DNA from: Polynucleobacter sp. UB-Piko-W3
Lineage (GTDB): Bacteria > Pseudomonadota > Gammaproteobacteria > Burkholderiales > Burkholderiaceae
NCBI RefSeq assembly: GCF_018881635.1
Contig: NZ_JACVPY010000002.1
Coordinates: forward strand, 705,545 to 769,544
Direction of reading: 5' to 3'
DNA: 64,000 nt
In this document: piece by piece, positions 53,457 through 63,560 of the stretch
How positions within the stretch are numbered: the first letter of the stretch is position 1
Layout of the letters: every line of letters starts with the position of its first letter
The notes under the pieces: generated by a model
Database searches by the model: none
What the model was told of the DNA's origin: nothing
The model's input: the letters and a program-made list of their open reading frames with translations, nothing else
Translations under genes and position numbers: made by a program

Positions 53457-53640
53457 ACCATCTCCAGTCCCTGCTCCATCCGACGCTCAAAACCCCCAAA
53501 AAGACCAACCCGAGGCTTGTGTATGCGGGAGGTGAGTGTCTTTAAGCGCTAGGGTAATTTAATTAGTTTCGAACCTTGCAATCATACCAGTTTTGCTCCT
53601 AAACCCTTGAATACCCACCCAATTGGCCCTTTGAGAGTAA

Positions 53641-55524
53641 TCAAGCCTTGGCGCTTTGCTCAATGATGGTCTTGATTTGAGCCAAAACAGTTTGGTCTTC
53701 CATAGTGCTGATATCACCCGGATCACGACCTTCTGCCACTGCCTGCAGAGCACGGCGCACAATCTTCCCAGAACGAGTCTTAGGCAAGGCCGACACAACA
53801 TAAACACGTCCAGGTCGTGCAATGGCGCCTAACTGGCTATCAACTGTCTTCATACATTCTTTTTCCAGATTCTCAGCTTTGGAAGAATCTTTTGGAATGA
53901 CAAATGCAATTGCAGCCTGGCCTTTGAGCTTGTCTTCAATGCCGACGACAGCAACTTCAGAGATATTGGGGTGACTCGAAATACTTTCCTCAATCTCGCG
54001 AGTACCAAGGCGGTGTCCCGCAACGTTAATCACGTCATCAGTGCGGCCTAAGATAAAGAAGTAACCATCTTTATCTTTAATCCCCCAATCAAAAGTGGAA
54101 TAGATCAGCTTACCAGGAATGGTTTCCCAATAAGTGCTAACAAAGCGCTGATCGTCACCCCAAACCGTTTGCATACAACCTGGAGGCAATGGGCCTTCAA
54201 TGGCGATAACGCCCTTCTGATCTGGTCCCAGCTCGACGGAAGTAGCATCGTCAAGTAGCTTCATGTTGTAACCAAAAGAGGGCACGCCTGGTGAACCAAA
54301 CTTATGAGGCATGACTTCAATACCGCGCTGAATCGCCAGTATTGGCCAACCGGTTTCTGTTTGCCAATAGTTATCCACAATCGGTTTTTTGATCGCATCA
54401 TGAATCCAACTTGCAGTAGGCTCATCTAATGGTTCGCCTGCCAAGAATAATGTGCGCAATGATGAGAGATCATGTTTGGTTAAGAATGTCGGATCTTGCT
54501 TTTTAAGAACACGAACGGCTGTTGGCGCAGAGAACATTACTGACACTTTGTATTTCGCTACCAGCTCCCACCAAATACCGGCATCAGGTCGCAATGGCGT
54601 GCCTTCATACATGATCGTAGCCATGCCATTGAGCAATGGTCCATAGATGATGTAACTGTGACCAACTACCCATCCAATATCGGAAGTGGTGAACATGGTT
54701 TCACCAGCCTTGCCACAGAAGATATGATTCATAGAAGACATCAAGGCAACCGCATAACCGCCCGTATCACGTTGCACGCCTTTAGGTTTGCCCGTAGTGC
54801 CAGAGGTATAGAGAATGTATGAAGGATGGGTTGCATCTACCCACTCCACGGGCACGATGTCATTCAAATGCTGCGTTCGCTCAGACGCATAGTCCAAATC
54901 TCTACCAGCTACGCTAGTGAACTCCAATAGACCGCGATTCACGAGCAAGACTTTTTCAGGCTTATAACTTGCTAAGGTGATGGCTTCGTCCAAAAGTGGT
55001 TTGTATGGCACTGCTTTCCCGCCGCGCATTCCTGCTTCTGCAGTCACAATCATTTTGGGCTTCGCATCATCGATTCGAGATGCCAAACTATGTGAAGCAA
55101 ATCCACCAAACACGACCGAGTGAATAGCGCCAATGCGCGCACAAGCGAGCATTGCAAAGCAAGCTTCCGCAATCATCGGCATATAAATCAAGACCCGATC
55201 ACCCTTTTGAATCCCGTTGGCTTTGTAAATAGCGGCCATACGATTGACTTCTTCGTAAAGCTCTTGGAAGGTATAGGCCTTTTCTATATTGGTTTCTGTT
55301 GAAACAGCAACGAGGGCAATTTGATTGGGCCGCTCTTTTGCGTGACGATCCACTGAGTTGTAACAAAGATTAGTGAGGCCACCTTCAAACCATTTTGCAA
55401 ATGGAGGTTTGTCGTAATTGAGAACTGTATCGAATGGTTTTTCCCAATGAATTAACTTGGCTTGCTCACCCCAAAATCCGTTTGGATCAGAAATGGAGCG
55501 TTCATGATGTGCTTTATAGGACAT
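53641..55524 (-). CDS. prpE: Propionyl-CoA synthetase (PrpE-type acyl-CoA synthetase)
   Basis: A 627-aa AMP-forming ligase of the acetyl/propionyl-CoA synthetase group. The start YKAHHERSISDPNGFWGEQA and W-EKPFDTVLNYDKPPFAKWFEGG segment are of the PrpE kind. ATP site YTSGTTGKPKGV and the C-terminal acylatable Lys in KTRSGKIVRRAL are present. It activates propionate (or acetate) for the methylcitrate cycle. No other prp genes are nearby. Confidence 0.9.
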   Translation of the reverse strand: MSYKAHHERSISDPNGFWGEQAKLIHWEKPFDTVLNYDKPPFAKWFEGGLTNLCYNSVDRHAKERPNQIALVAVSTETNIEKAYTFQELYEEVNRMAAIYKANGIQKGDRVLIYMPMIAEACFAMLACARIGAIHSVVFGGFASHSLASRIDDAKPKMIVTAEAGMRGGKAVPYKPLLDEAITLASYKPEKVLLVNRGLLEFTSVAGRDLDYASERTQHLNDIVPVEWVDATHPSYILYTSGTTGKPKGVQRDTGGYAVALMSSMNHIFCGKAGETMFTTSDIGWVVGHSYIIYGPLLNGMATIMYEGTPLRPDAGIWWELVAKYKVSVMFSAPTAVRVLKKQDPTFLTKHDLSSLRTLFLAGEPLDEPTASWIHDAIKKPIVDNYWQTETGWPILAIQRGIEVMPHKFGSPGVPSFGYNMKLLDDATSVELGPDQKGVIAIEGPLPPGCMQTVWGDDQRFVSTYWETIPGKLIYSTFDWGIKDKDGYFFILGRTDDVINVAGHRLGTREIEESISSHPNISEVAVVGIEDKLKGQAAIAFVIPKDSSKAENLEKECMKTVDSQLGAIARPGRVYVVSALPKTRSGKIVRRALQAVAEGRDPGDISTMEDQTVLAQIKTIIEQSAKA

Positions 55525-55552
55525 GGTCAACCTAATCTAAAAGTTTGTGAAA

Positions 55553-56947
55553 TTACTGACTGTTAGCGCCGCCTTTACTGCTGGAGGAAGCTGAGACTGT
55601 ATTTTTCGCAGATTTTGCAAGTCCTGTCGATGCGGATTTATGCTGAGATGTAGTATTTTTAGGTGAAGAATTGCCCTTAGCCGCAGGCTTGCTAGAAACG
55701 CATTTGGCATTTTGGCCGGTCTTAGCTGATTTATCGCACTTTGGCGCTGATGGGGCTGGCTTTACTAGACTTAAGCTAGCATTTTCAGCCATCGCCGTAG
55801 AAACATCACCAGCTCGACTACTGGTTTTTGGTATCAGAATAGTGGAGCCAGCTTTGATCCGCATCCCTTTTGGAATGCCGTTGACAGATCTCAAAGTATC
55901 GACATCTACCCCTAGAGTTTTACCCACTTGATCAACACTTTCTGTTTTAACAATTTTTACCGCCGTCCAAGTAGATAGTGGCTTGTTATAGCCCTTCAGA
56001 TTTGCCTGAAAGATTTCAGCATGAGCAAAGGGCAACAAGATCTGCTGATTCGCATTACTTAAGATCACCGGCTTATTAAATGAAGGATTGAGGTTGTGAA
56101 ATTCTTCTTCAGGGATTTCGGCAAGCTTAATGACAACTGCAACATCAATATCGTTATCAATATCTAACGCCACAAAGTATGGGTGGTTTTCTAACTCAGG
56201 CAAAACAATTCCATAGGCCTGTGGATCTAAAACAATTTGGCGATAGGCCATGAGTTTAGGCACGTACTGACGCGTTTCCTTTGGCATCTTCAGGCTCAAA
56301 TAATCCGTAGGTAAACCGGCTGCCAGATTGCGTTTTTGTGCCTTAGAAATATTGCCAGCGCCCCAGTTATAAGCTGCTAGAGCAAGCTCCCAACTACCGA
56401 ACTGGTTATAAAGACGCTGAAGGTAATCTAATGCTGCATCGGTAGATTGCAATACGTCGCGACGCTCGTCCCTAAAGACATTTTGCGTCAAGCGAAAATC
56501 TTTTCCTGTTGCTGGCATGAACTGCCATAAGCCCATGGCTTTCGCGCTTGACTTGGCATGAGTTACAAAAGCACTTTCAACAAATGGTAGCAATGCAATT
56601 TCAGTGGGCATATTGCGGGCATTGACCTCTTGCACGATGTAAAACAAATATCGCGAAGAGCGTGTCATTGAACGATTGACATACTCGGGCCTTGCGCTAA
56701 GCCACCTTACTTGCTCAATTTCAATGGGTGTATTCATGGGCTGCATCTGGAAGCCATCCCGAATCCGTATCCATAAATTATCGGAAGGCGCATACACTTT
56801 ACTAACGGATTGGCTTTTGAGATCAACCCGCGTTGCCTTAGAAGAGTTGGGATTGGTTTTGGTAGGAGTATCAGATGACCAATCACCGGTACTTGCGCAG
56901 CCCGATAGAAAAACTACAATGAAAATTGCCGTAATGTGCAATCGCAT
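55553..56947 (-). CDS. mltD: Membrane-bound lytic murein transglycosylase D (MltD), LysM
   Basis: A 464-aa lipoprotein: lipobox signal MRLHITAIFIVVFLSGC, then an SLT domain with catalytic Glu in LLPFVESAFVTHAKSSAKAMG and GLWQFMPATG. One LysM (VKTESVDQVGKTLGVDVDTLRSVNG) follows, and a Ser/Lys/Ala-rich tail. It cleaves peptidoglycan glycan strands. The ATG overlaps the gloB stop (TGATG), so the longer reading to 57058 is rejected. Confidence 0.93.
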   Translation of the reverse strand: MRLHITAIFIVVFLSGCASTGDWSSDTPTKTNPNSSKATRVDLKSQSVSKVYAPSDNLWIRIRDGFQMQPMNTPIEIEQVRWLSARPEYVNRSMTRSSRYLFYIVQEVNARNMPTEIALLPFVESAFVTHAKSSAKAMGLWQFMPATGKDFRLTQNVFRDERRDVLQSTDAALDYLQRLYNQFGSWELALAAYNWGAGNISKAQKRNLAAGLPTDYLSLKMPKETRQYVPKLMAYRQIVLDPQAYGIVLPELENHPYFVALDIDNDIDVAVVIKLAEIPEEEFHNLNPSFNKPVILSNANQQILLPFAHAEIFQANLKGYNKPLSTWTAVKIVKTESVDQVGKTLGVDVDTLRSVNGIPKGMRIKAGSTILIPKTSSRAGDVSTAMAENASLSLVKPAPSAPKCDKSAKTGQNAKCVSSKPAAKGNSSPKNTTSQHKSASTGLAKSAKNTVSASSSSKGGANSQ

Positions 56948-57756
56948 CAGAATCTGTCTTTCCATGCCCTGACCACTGCTAAGACATGAGCTGGCGTAGG
57001 CAGGTCTTTTTCGCCAGAAACTTCTTGAGCTTTCGAGATCACATCTGCTTGATTGCAACGCATAAAGGGGTTGACTTGAAGTTCTTGACCAATAGTCGTT
57101 GGCAAGGTCGGTTGATTTTGCGATCTCAATGCTTGTGCTTTTTCTGACCAGGCCACTAAATCCGAATTGTGAGGTTCCACAGCCAATGCAAAACGAATAT
57201 TGGACAGAGTGTATTCATGGGTGCAATACACCAAGGTATTTTTTGGTAAGGCAGCAAACTTGGCTAATGAGGCAGTCATCTGGGTTGGCGTCCCTTCAAA
57301 CAGGCGTCCGCATCCTGATGCGAATAGGGTATCGCCACAAAGTAGTATCGGCTGAGCAATACTGGCTTGCACATCGGCGAAATAGGCGATGTGACTCAAA
57401 GTATGTCCAGGAACCTCAAACACTTTGAGGCTAATACTGGGATTGGCTATCTCTATTGTGTCACCCTCTTTGGCAATGATAGTGCGACCTGGAATATCGG
57501 TTCCGACTGGTCCATAGACTGGCGTAGTGGCACCAAAACTGCGGAGCAAATTCAGGATCCCGCCGGTATGGTCGGCATGGTGGTGGGTAACTAAGATTCC
57601 CTTCAGAGCTAGGTCGTTTTGCAATAGATAATCCTCTACCGGGGCAGAATCCCCTGGATCGACCACTAAAGCTGACTTTCCATCATGGATACACCAGATG
57701 TAATTGTCATCAAAGGCCGGGATAGGCCAAACTTGCAATAAAGTATTCTTATCCAT
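56947..57756 (-). CDS. gloB: Hydroxyacylglutathione hydrolase (glyoxalase II)
   Basis: A 269-aa metallo-beta-lactamase-fold enzyme hydrolysing S-lactoylglutathione. The metal motif is VTHHHADHTGG, followed by PGHTLSHIAYF and CGDTLFASGCGRLFEGTP. The C-terminal R-rich helix region is present (NPFMRCN). The start MDKNTLLQVWPIPAFDDNY at 57756 is the family start. Its 5' end nearly abuts that of a divergent methyltransferase. Confidence 0.95.
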   Translation of the reverse strand: MDKNTLLQVWPIPAFDDNYIWCIHDGKSALVVDPGDSAPVEDYLLQNDLALKGILVTHHHADHTGGILNLLRSFGATTPVYGPVGTDIPGRTIIAKEGDTIEIANPSISLKVFEVPGHTLSHIAYFADVQASIAQPILLCGDTLFASGCGRLFEGTPTQMTASLAKFAALPKNTLVYCTHEYTLSNIRFALAVEPHNSDLVAWSEKAQALRSQNQPTLPTTIGQELQVNPFMRCNQADVISKAQEVSGEKDLPTPAHVLAVVRAWKDRF

Positions 57757-57762
57757 AGACCG

Positions 57763-58575
57763 ATGATACCAACCCCGCCCATCCCCTCTCAGATGCCTGC
57801 ACCCCCATGGAGTACCTGGGAGAAGTGGCTTCAATCCCCACCGGGACGCTATGTGCTCGCTTGGGAGCAAAAGTGCTTTGATCAAATCGTCGCAGATGTC
57901 TTTGGGTTTCATGCGGTTCAAATTGGTTTGCCGCAAATCAATACCTTGCTTGAGAACCGCATGCCCTTACAAGCTCTTTTGATGCATTCCAATGACAGTC
58001 GTGAATATGCTGCCCGCTTTAATTGGCACCTGATCGAAGGCAATACATCTGAGTTGCCATTTGCCGATGAAAGTCTCGATTTAGTGGCGCTTCCCCACGT
58101 GCTTGAATTTGCGACGGATCCTCACCAAATTTTGCGCGAGGTAGATCGTGTTTTACGCCCCGAAGGACGCCTTATTATTTCCGGATTTAATCCAGCCAGT
58201 CTTTGGGGTGCCCGTCAGTATCTCAGTAGATTAATTGGCAACCCCTACTTGCCGCGTGATGGTCAGTTTATTAGCCTCATTCGTATCAAGGATTGGCTTC
58301 AGTTGCTCAACTTTTCCTTAGATCGTGGCCATTTTGGCTGCTATAAATTACCCTTGCAAGGCAAGTCCTCTATGGAACGCATGGATTTCTTGGAGCCGAT
58401 GGGCAATCGTTGGTGGCCTATCTTTGGCGCAGTATTCTTAGTTTCGGCAATTAAACGTCATCAAGGTATCAGGCTGATCGGGCGCGTAGCACCAGCACGC
58501 ATCCCCGCAATGCCGCAACTGACTCCTGCAGCAGAACGCAATCAACTTCAAGAAGTTCAAGAGACGGTAAATTAG
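57763..58575 (+). CDS. SAM-dependent methyltransferase (class I)
   Basis: A 270-aa protein with a Rossmann-type methyltransferase core of the Methyltransf_11 kind: [29 protein letters not shown] and [22 protein letters not shown]. The usual GxGxG motif I is degraded ([13 protein letters not shown]), which is seen in this gloB-linked family and may mean altered cofactor binding. The start may be 57763 or 57793 ([12 protein letters not shown]); neither has a ribosome-binding site. It is divergent from gloB and 4 bp before rnhA, a conserved trio. Confidence 0.85.
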   Translation: MIPTPPIPSQMPAPPWSTWEKWLQSPPGRYVLAWEQKCFDQIVADVFGFHAVQIGLPQINTLLENRMPLQALLMHSNDSREYAARFNWHLIEGNTSELPFADESLDLVALPHVLEFATDPHQILREVDRVLRPEGRLIISGFNPASLWGARQYLSRLIGNPYLPRDGQFISLIRIKDWLQLLNFSLDRGHFGCYKLPLQGKSSMERMDFLEPMGNRWWPIFGAVFLVSAIKRHQGIRLIGRVAPARIPAMPQLTPAAERNQLQEVQETVN

Positions 58576-58579
58576 AGCG

Positions 58580-59044
58580 ATGTCCCATACTAAATCTGCA
58601 TCACATATTCCTCACATCGTGATCTATACCGATGGTGCTTGCAAAGGCAATCCTGGTCCAGGTGGTTGGGGCGCAGTATTGCGCTCAGGTGGTCATGAAA
58701 AACACATTCATGGTGGTGAAAAACTCACAACCAATAATCGCATGGAAATTAGCGCCGTCATTTTTGCCTTGCGCTCGCTGAAGAAAAGAAGCACTGTTGA
58801 GCTCTGGACAGATTCTCAATATGTCCAAAAAGGGGTAACTGAATGGCTTGAGGGCTGGAAGAAACGAGGCTGGAAGACTGCCAGCAAGGATCCGGTTAAA
58901 AATGCCGATCTTTGGCAAGAATTAGATGCCCTTCTGCCCGATCATGCCATCTCATGGCATTGGGTCAGGGGCCATAACGGCCATCCCGGCAATGAACTGG
59001 CTGACGAGCTTGCAAATAAGGGGGTCGAAGAGTTTTTGCCCTGA
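58580..59044 (+). CDS. rnhA: Ribonuclease HI
   Basis: A 154-aa nuclease removing RNA from RNA-DNA hybrids. The catalytic DEDD set is visible: [35 protein letters not shown] and [14 protein letters not shown]. It follows the methyltransferase directly. Confidence 0.96.
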   Translation: MSHTKSASHIPHIVIYTDGACKGNPGPGGWGAVLRSGGHEKHIHGGEKLTTNNRMEISAVIFALRSLKKRSTVELWTDSQYVQKGVTEWLEGWKKRGWKTASKDPVKNADLWQELDALLPDHAISWHWVRGHNGHPGNELADELANKGVEEFLP

Positions 59045-59157
59045 AGCTCTTAATCCCCTCCACAAGCACGATTGAGGCAGTCTTATGAGAGAATGGGCGT
59101 GACTTAAAAGCCCCTAAAACAGTATTAAAGACTTATAAAACCAAGAAAAACGAGACT

Positions 59158-60465
59158 GTGTCAAAAATAGAATCTTCTCTCGATCGATTGTTTGCCAAAT
59201 TGGTGCATTTCAAAGACATGGGTAAGGCGCGCCTGTGCGCCCTGTGGCAAAAACTATCACCCTACCTTGGGCAACTCAAGAAAATAGATTACCCAACAAC
59301 GAAAGCTTTTGTGATTCGCTTTAAGTGGCGAATATTGCTGGTACTAATTGTTCTTTACGCTGGCTCTAAGACTTACGATTATTACTTCCCTGCAAGCAAA
59401 AAAGCTGGGGGCCCTCAAGTTATTACAAGTCTAGTGGTAGAGAAAAAAGATATCCCTCTCGTGATTGAAGCTACTGGTACGACCGTTTCTAATAGCATTG
59501 TTGATATCCGTCCGATGGTGACAAACACCGTTAGTAAAATTCATATTAAGGATGGTGAAGAAGTTAAAGAAGGACAGCTTCTCTTTACCCTAGATGACCG
59601 AAATGACAAAGCCAATTATGAAAAACTCAAAGCTTTGGCTGACGATGCTCAAAAACAATATTTACGCGCTAAAGAATTAGTAGAGAAAAACTTTATATCC
59701 AAGGCGGGCTTAGAGACATCGCTGGCTAATGCCAAGTCAGCACAAGCTGCCGCACGCTCTGCCGAGGTACAACTCTCCTTCGACTCCATTCGCTCACCGA
59801 TTAACGGCAGAGCAGGAATCGTTAACGTCTTCCCTGGCTCTCTAGTGCAAGCAAGTAATGTCGTAACAACTGCAACTAGCTCTACTGCCACCTCGAGCGT
59901 AGGTTCGATGGTCACCATCACGCAACTCAACCCGATTAATGTTCAATTTGTGATTCCAGAAAAGGACATTCCTATCATCCTAGAAAATAGGAAGAGTGAT
60001 GTGCCTTTGACTGTAAAAGTGACTATTGGCAATACCGGAAAAAATACTTATGAGGGTCAAGTTTTGGTGATCGACAATCAAGTAGATCCTCTGATTGCCG
60101 CGGTTCGTGTGAAAGCACAAATTCCGAACGATAAGTTAGAAGTGCTTCCTGGGCAATTTGCACGCGTCTCACTCAATGCCAACACCTTAAAAGATGTCAT
60201 TTCTGTTCCTACTCAGGCAATTGTCATTGGTCCGGCTGGACGTCTAGTATATGTTGTTGATAAGGATGATAAGGTCACCGCAAAGCAAGTAAAGGTAAGC
60301 TATGAATACCTCGGTACCTCTGTCATTACTGGAATTAACGCGGGCGATCGCATTGTGGTTGAAGGTAAGCAGAATTTGCGTACTGGTAGCAAAGTGCGCG
60401 AAGCAAAATCTTCTAAATCAGAGAAGCCCCCCGCTGATAAAACGTCTAGCGCTGAGCCAAAATGA
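59158..60465 (+). CDS. RND efflux periplasmic adaptor (membrane fusion protein)
   Basis: A 435-aa adaptor. The start codon is GTG. A cytoplasmic N-terminus of about 55 residues precedes one anchor helix (WRILLVLIVLYAG). Then come the lipoyl half-motifs, a helical hairpin (YEKLKALADDAQKQYLRAKELVEKNF), beta-barrel and membrane-proximal domains (VPTQAIVIGPAGRLVYVV), as in MdtA. The cytoplasmic extension is longer than usual. It overlaps the pump gene by 4 bp. Confidence 0.92.
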   Translation: MSKIESSLDRLFAKLVHFKDMGKARLCALWQKLSPYLGQLKKIDYPTTKAFVIRFKWRILLVLIVLYAGSKTYDYYFPASKKAGGPQVITSLVVEKKDIPLVIEATGTTVSNSIVDIRPMVTNTVSKIHIKDGEEVKEGQLLFTLDDRNDKANYEKLKALADDAQKQYLRAKELVEKNFISKAGLETSLANAKSAQAAARSAEVQLSFDSIRSPINGRAGIVNVFPGSLVQASNVVTTATSSTATSSVGSMVTITQLNPINVQFVIPEKDIPIILENRKSDVPLTVKVTIGNTGKNTYEGQVLVIDNQVDPLIAAVRVKAQIPNDKLEVLPGQFARVSLNANTLKDVISVPTQAIVIGPAGRLVYVVDKDDKVTAKQVKVSYEYLGTSVITGINAGDRIVVEGKQNLRTGSKVREAKSSKSEKPPADKTSSAEPK

Positions 60466-63400
60466 CGCTTTCTGAGCTATGTATTAGACGTCCCGTAATG
60501 ACGGTATTGCTGTCTATTGCAACTGTCATAGCTGGAAGTGTTGCGTATTTTAAGATTCCAGTAGCCGCCCTTCCTAGTTTCAATACACCAGTGATTTCTG
60601 TATCGGCCAGCTTACCTGGCGCCTCACCTGAAATCATGGCCTCGGCTGTTGCGCTACCGCTTGAAAAAGAATTTTCAACGATTGATGGCATCAAAGTCAT
60701 CAGCTCCACCAATTCACTTGGTTCTACGAGCGTTACTCTTGAATTTACAAGCGATCGTGATATTGATAAAGCGGCCGTAGATGTTCAAGCAGCCCTCTTA
60801 CGAGCGCAACGCCGCTTACCAATTGAAATGACGGTGCCTCCTTCATATCGAAAGATTAATCCTGCCGATACACCCGTATTAATTGTGCGCATGAGCTCTC
60901 CGTCAATCAGTCTCTCTGAAATGAATGCTTATGCTGAGAACCTGATGTCCCCAAACTTATCCACTATTTCTGGGGTTTCACAAGTAGCAGTTTACGGAGC
61001 AAAGCGTTATGCAGTCAGAGTGAGTGTGAGGCCAGATGCTTTAGGTAATCGCAATATCACCATGGATGAGGTAGCGGCTGCCGTTAACAAAGCCAACACC
61101 AATAGCCCGGTTGGAACCCTTGATGGCCCCCGCCAACTGATCACTATCTATGCCAATCCACAACTAGTGTCAGCCGAAGAATTTGGCAATCTAATCGTTG
61201 CCCAGCGCAATGGATACCCAATTTATCTCAAGGATGTCGCAGATGTGCAAGAGAGCTTTGAGGACGTAAAGACTTTTGCTTCAGCAAAAGGTGAGCGCTC
61301 AATTGCGATTGCCGTACTACGCCAACCAAATGCAAATACTGTAGAGGTTGTGGACTCCATTAAAAAACTGTTGCCTTCTCTCAAAGCGCAAATGCCGGAA
61401 TCTATTCAGCTAACGCTGATTAATGACCGTTCGCTTTCGATTATTGAATCGATTCATGATGTCAATCTGACATTACTTCTCACCATTGCACTCGTTGTCT
61501 TAGTGATCTTCCTCTTTCTAAAGCATATATCTGCAACGATCATTCCATCCATTAGCTTACCGATTTCTCTGATTGGCGCATTCTTTGTTTTCTACTTTTT
61601 AGGCTACAGCCTCAATAACATTTCCTTGCTGGGCATCACTCTTGCTGTTGGCTTGGTGGTAGATGATGCAATCGTAGTGCTAGAGAACATCATGCGCTAT
61701 GTTGAAGAAGGCATGGACCCCTTAAAAGCCGCTTTAAAAGGTAGTAAGGAAGTTGGCTTTACGATCATCTCAATCTCCATATCCTTGGTGGCAGTATTTA
61801 TTCCACTATTTTTTATGTCAGGCCCCATTGGTCTTCTCTTTAGAGAATTTGCCGTTGTGGTAACTCTCTCTATATTGGTCTCAGCGGTTGTCTCATTAAC
61901 AGTGGTACCAATGTTATGCAGCCGCTTTTTGCCTAAACCCGGTGAGCATCCAAAAGAATATGAAATCACAAAGCAGTTCGATCGAGCATATGAATGGACT
62001 TTAAAAAAATATATTCATTTTTTAGACTTAGCCTTAGCAAACAGAAGGAGAGTGTTGTTTGGGGCATTAGCCAGCTTTGTCATCACGATTGCCCTCTTTG
62101 TTTACAGTCCAAAGGGGTTCTTTCCAGAAGAAGATATTGGTCAGTTACGCGTAACTGTAGAGGCTGCTGAAGATACTTCCTTTAGCGCGATGATGGCTTT
62201 GCAAGATCAAGCTGCGAAAGTAGTGGATAGCGATCCCAACGTTGCGACCTCAATCTCGATTCTTGGTGGTGGCCAAAGTTCAGGCCGTAATACAGGAAGA
62301 TTCTTCATCATTCTGAAGCCCAAGGATGAGCGCCAAAAAATGAGCAAGGTGATGGAGGGTCTTAGATCTAAGTTCAAAGAAATTCCTGGTATTCAGGTCT
62401 ACATGAGCCCGGTACAAAACTTACAGCTAGGCGGTCGCAGTAGTAAAAGCCGTTATCAATTTACCCTGCAGAGTGTTGGCTTTGAAGGCGTCAATGAATG
62501 GGCTGAGAAATTGTTGCAAAAAATGCGTGCTGATCCCATTTTTAAGGATGTCACTAGTGATTCGCAATTAAAAGGCTTGAACGTCAAGATTGAAATTGAT
62601 CGGGAAAAAGCTGCCAGCGCGGGAGTCTCCATCGCTGATATTCGTACTGCCCTCTACTCTTCCTTTGGTGAGAGGCAGGTATCTACCATCTATACCCCTG
62701 TCAATACCTATTATGTGATTTTGGAAACAACAGAGAATGATCGTCAATTCGAAACAGACTTGAACAAGGTCTTCGTTCGCGGCAGAGCGACAGATAAATT
62801 GATTCCGCTGTCTAGCCTAGCGAGCTTTGTCAGAACTGTAGGCCCTACAGCAGTAAACCACCAAGGACAGATCCCAGCGGTAACGATTTCTTTTAACCTC
62901 GCTCCAGATGTTTTCTTGGGTGATGCAACTAAAGCAATAGATGGCTTTGTTAAGGCGGTTGATTTACCACCTTCTATCATCACGAGCTATGGTGGTGATG
63001 CGGCCGTATTTAAAGATAATCAATCGGGTCAGGTCATTTTGCTATTGGCTGCACTCGGCGTGATTTATATCTTGCTTGGCGTTCTATATGAGAGCTATAT
63101 CCACCCCCTTACGATTTTGGCTGGCCTGCCCTCTGCAGCGATTGGTGCAATTTTGTCCTTACGCATCTTCGGATTTGAGCTAACCGTTGTTGCTTCGATC
63201 GGCATCCTGCTACTCATTGGTATTGTGAAGAAAAATGCAATTTTGATGATCGACTTTGCGCTAGATGCGCAGCGTAATCAAGGCATGACGCCCGAAAAAG
63301 CGATTCGCGAAGCGTGTATCTTGCGCTTTCGCCCCATCATGATGACTACGATTGCCGCTTTGATGGGCGCACTACCGATTGCCCTTGGCTTGGGTGCTGG

Positions 63401-63560
63401 CGCAGAGTTACGGCAGCCTCTGGGTATCAGTGTCGCTGGCGGTCTGATCTTCTCTCAGTTTGTTACCTTGATTATTACTCCCGTGATTTATCTCTATTTG
63501 GATAAATACGCGGGCAATGGTCCAATGGAAATTCCACCGTCAGTGCTTGAAGGAACCTAA
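60462..63560 (+). CDS. RND multidrug efflux permease (HAE-1, MdtB/AcrB-like)
   Basis: A 1032-aa inner-membrane pump with 12 helices in two repeats, each with a large periplasmic loop. Proton-relay Asp pair is in LAVGLVVDDAIVVLENIM, and family segments IRRPVMTVLLSIA and GIVKKNAILMIDFA are present. It exports drugs or toxic compounds with the upstream adaptor. No outer-membrane TolC partner is seen in the window. The stop overlaps the dnaQ start (TAATG). Confidence 0.93.
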   Translation: MTLSELCIRRPVMTVLLSIATVIAGSVAYFKIPVAALPSFNTPVISVSASLPGASPEIMASAVALPLEKEFSTIDGIKVISSTNSLGSTSVTLEFTSDRDIDKAAVDVQAALLRAQRRLPIEMTVPPSYRKINPADTPVLIVRMSSPSISLSEMNAYAENLMSPNLSTISGVSQVAVYGAKRYAVRVSVRPDALGNRNITMDEVAAAVNKANTNSPVGTLDGPRQLITIYANPQLVSAEEFGNLIVAQRNGYPIYLKDVADVQESFEDVKTFASAKGERSIAIAVLRQPNANTVEVVDSIKKLLPSLKAQMPESIQLTLINDRSLSIIESIHDVNLTLLLTIALVVLVIFLFLKHISATIIPSISLPISLIGAFFVFYFLGYSLNNISLLGITLAVGLVVDDAIVVLENIMRYVEEGMDPLKAALKGSKEVGFTIISISISLVAVFIPLFFMSGPIGLLFREFAVVVTLSILVSAVVSLTVVPMLCSRFLPKPGEHPKEYEITKQFDRAYEWTLKKYIHFLDLALANRRRVLFGALASFVITIALFVYSPKGFFPEEDIGQLRVTVEAAEDTSFSAMMALQDQAAKVVDSDPNVATSISILGGGQSSGRNTGRFFIILKPKDERQKMSKVMEGLRSKFKEIPGIQVYMSPVQNLQLGGRSSKSRYQFTLQSVGFEGVNEWAEKLLQKMRADPIFKDVTSDSQLKGLNVKIEIDREKAASAGVSIADIRTALYSSFGERQVSTIYTPVNTYYVILETTENDRQFETDLNKVFVRGRATDKLIPLSSLASFVRTVGPTAVNHQGQIPAVTISFNLAPDVFLGDATKAIDGFVKAVDLPPSIITSYGGDAAVFKDNQSGQVILLLAALGVIYILLGVLYESYIHPLTILAGLPSAAIGAILSLRIFGFELTVVASIGILLLIGIVKKNAILMIDFALDAQRNQGMTPEKAIREACILRFRPIMMTTIAALMGALPIALGLGAGAELRQPLGISVAGGLIFSQFVTLIITPVIYLYLDKYAGNGPMEIPPSVLEGT

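Noticed and set aside
53457..53560. Attenuator or leader peptide before carA
   Set aside because: A weak bulged stem followed by T residues can be drawn, but it is not stable or convincing enough to call.
63122..63131. TGGCCTGCCC inside the RND pump gene, as in the tRNA fragments
   Set aside because: Only ten bases match and it is within conserved coding sequence.
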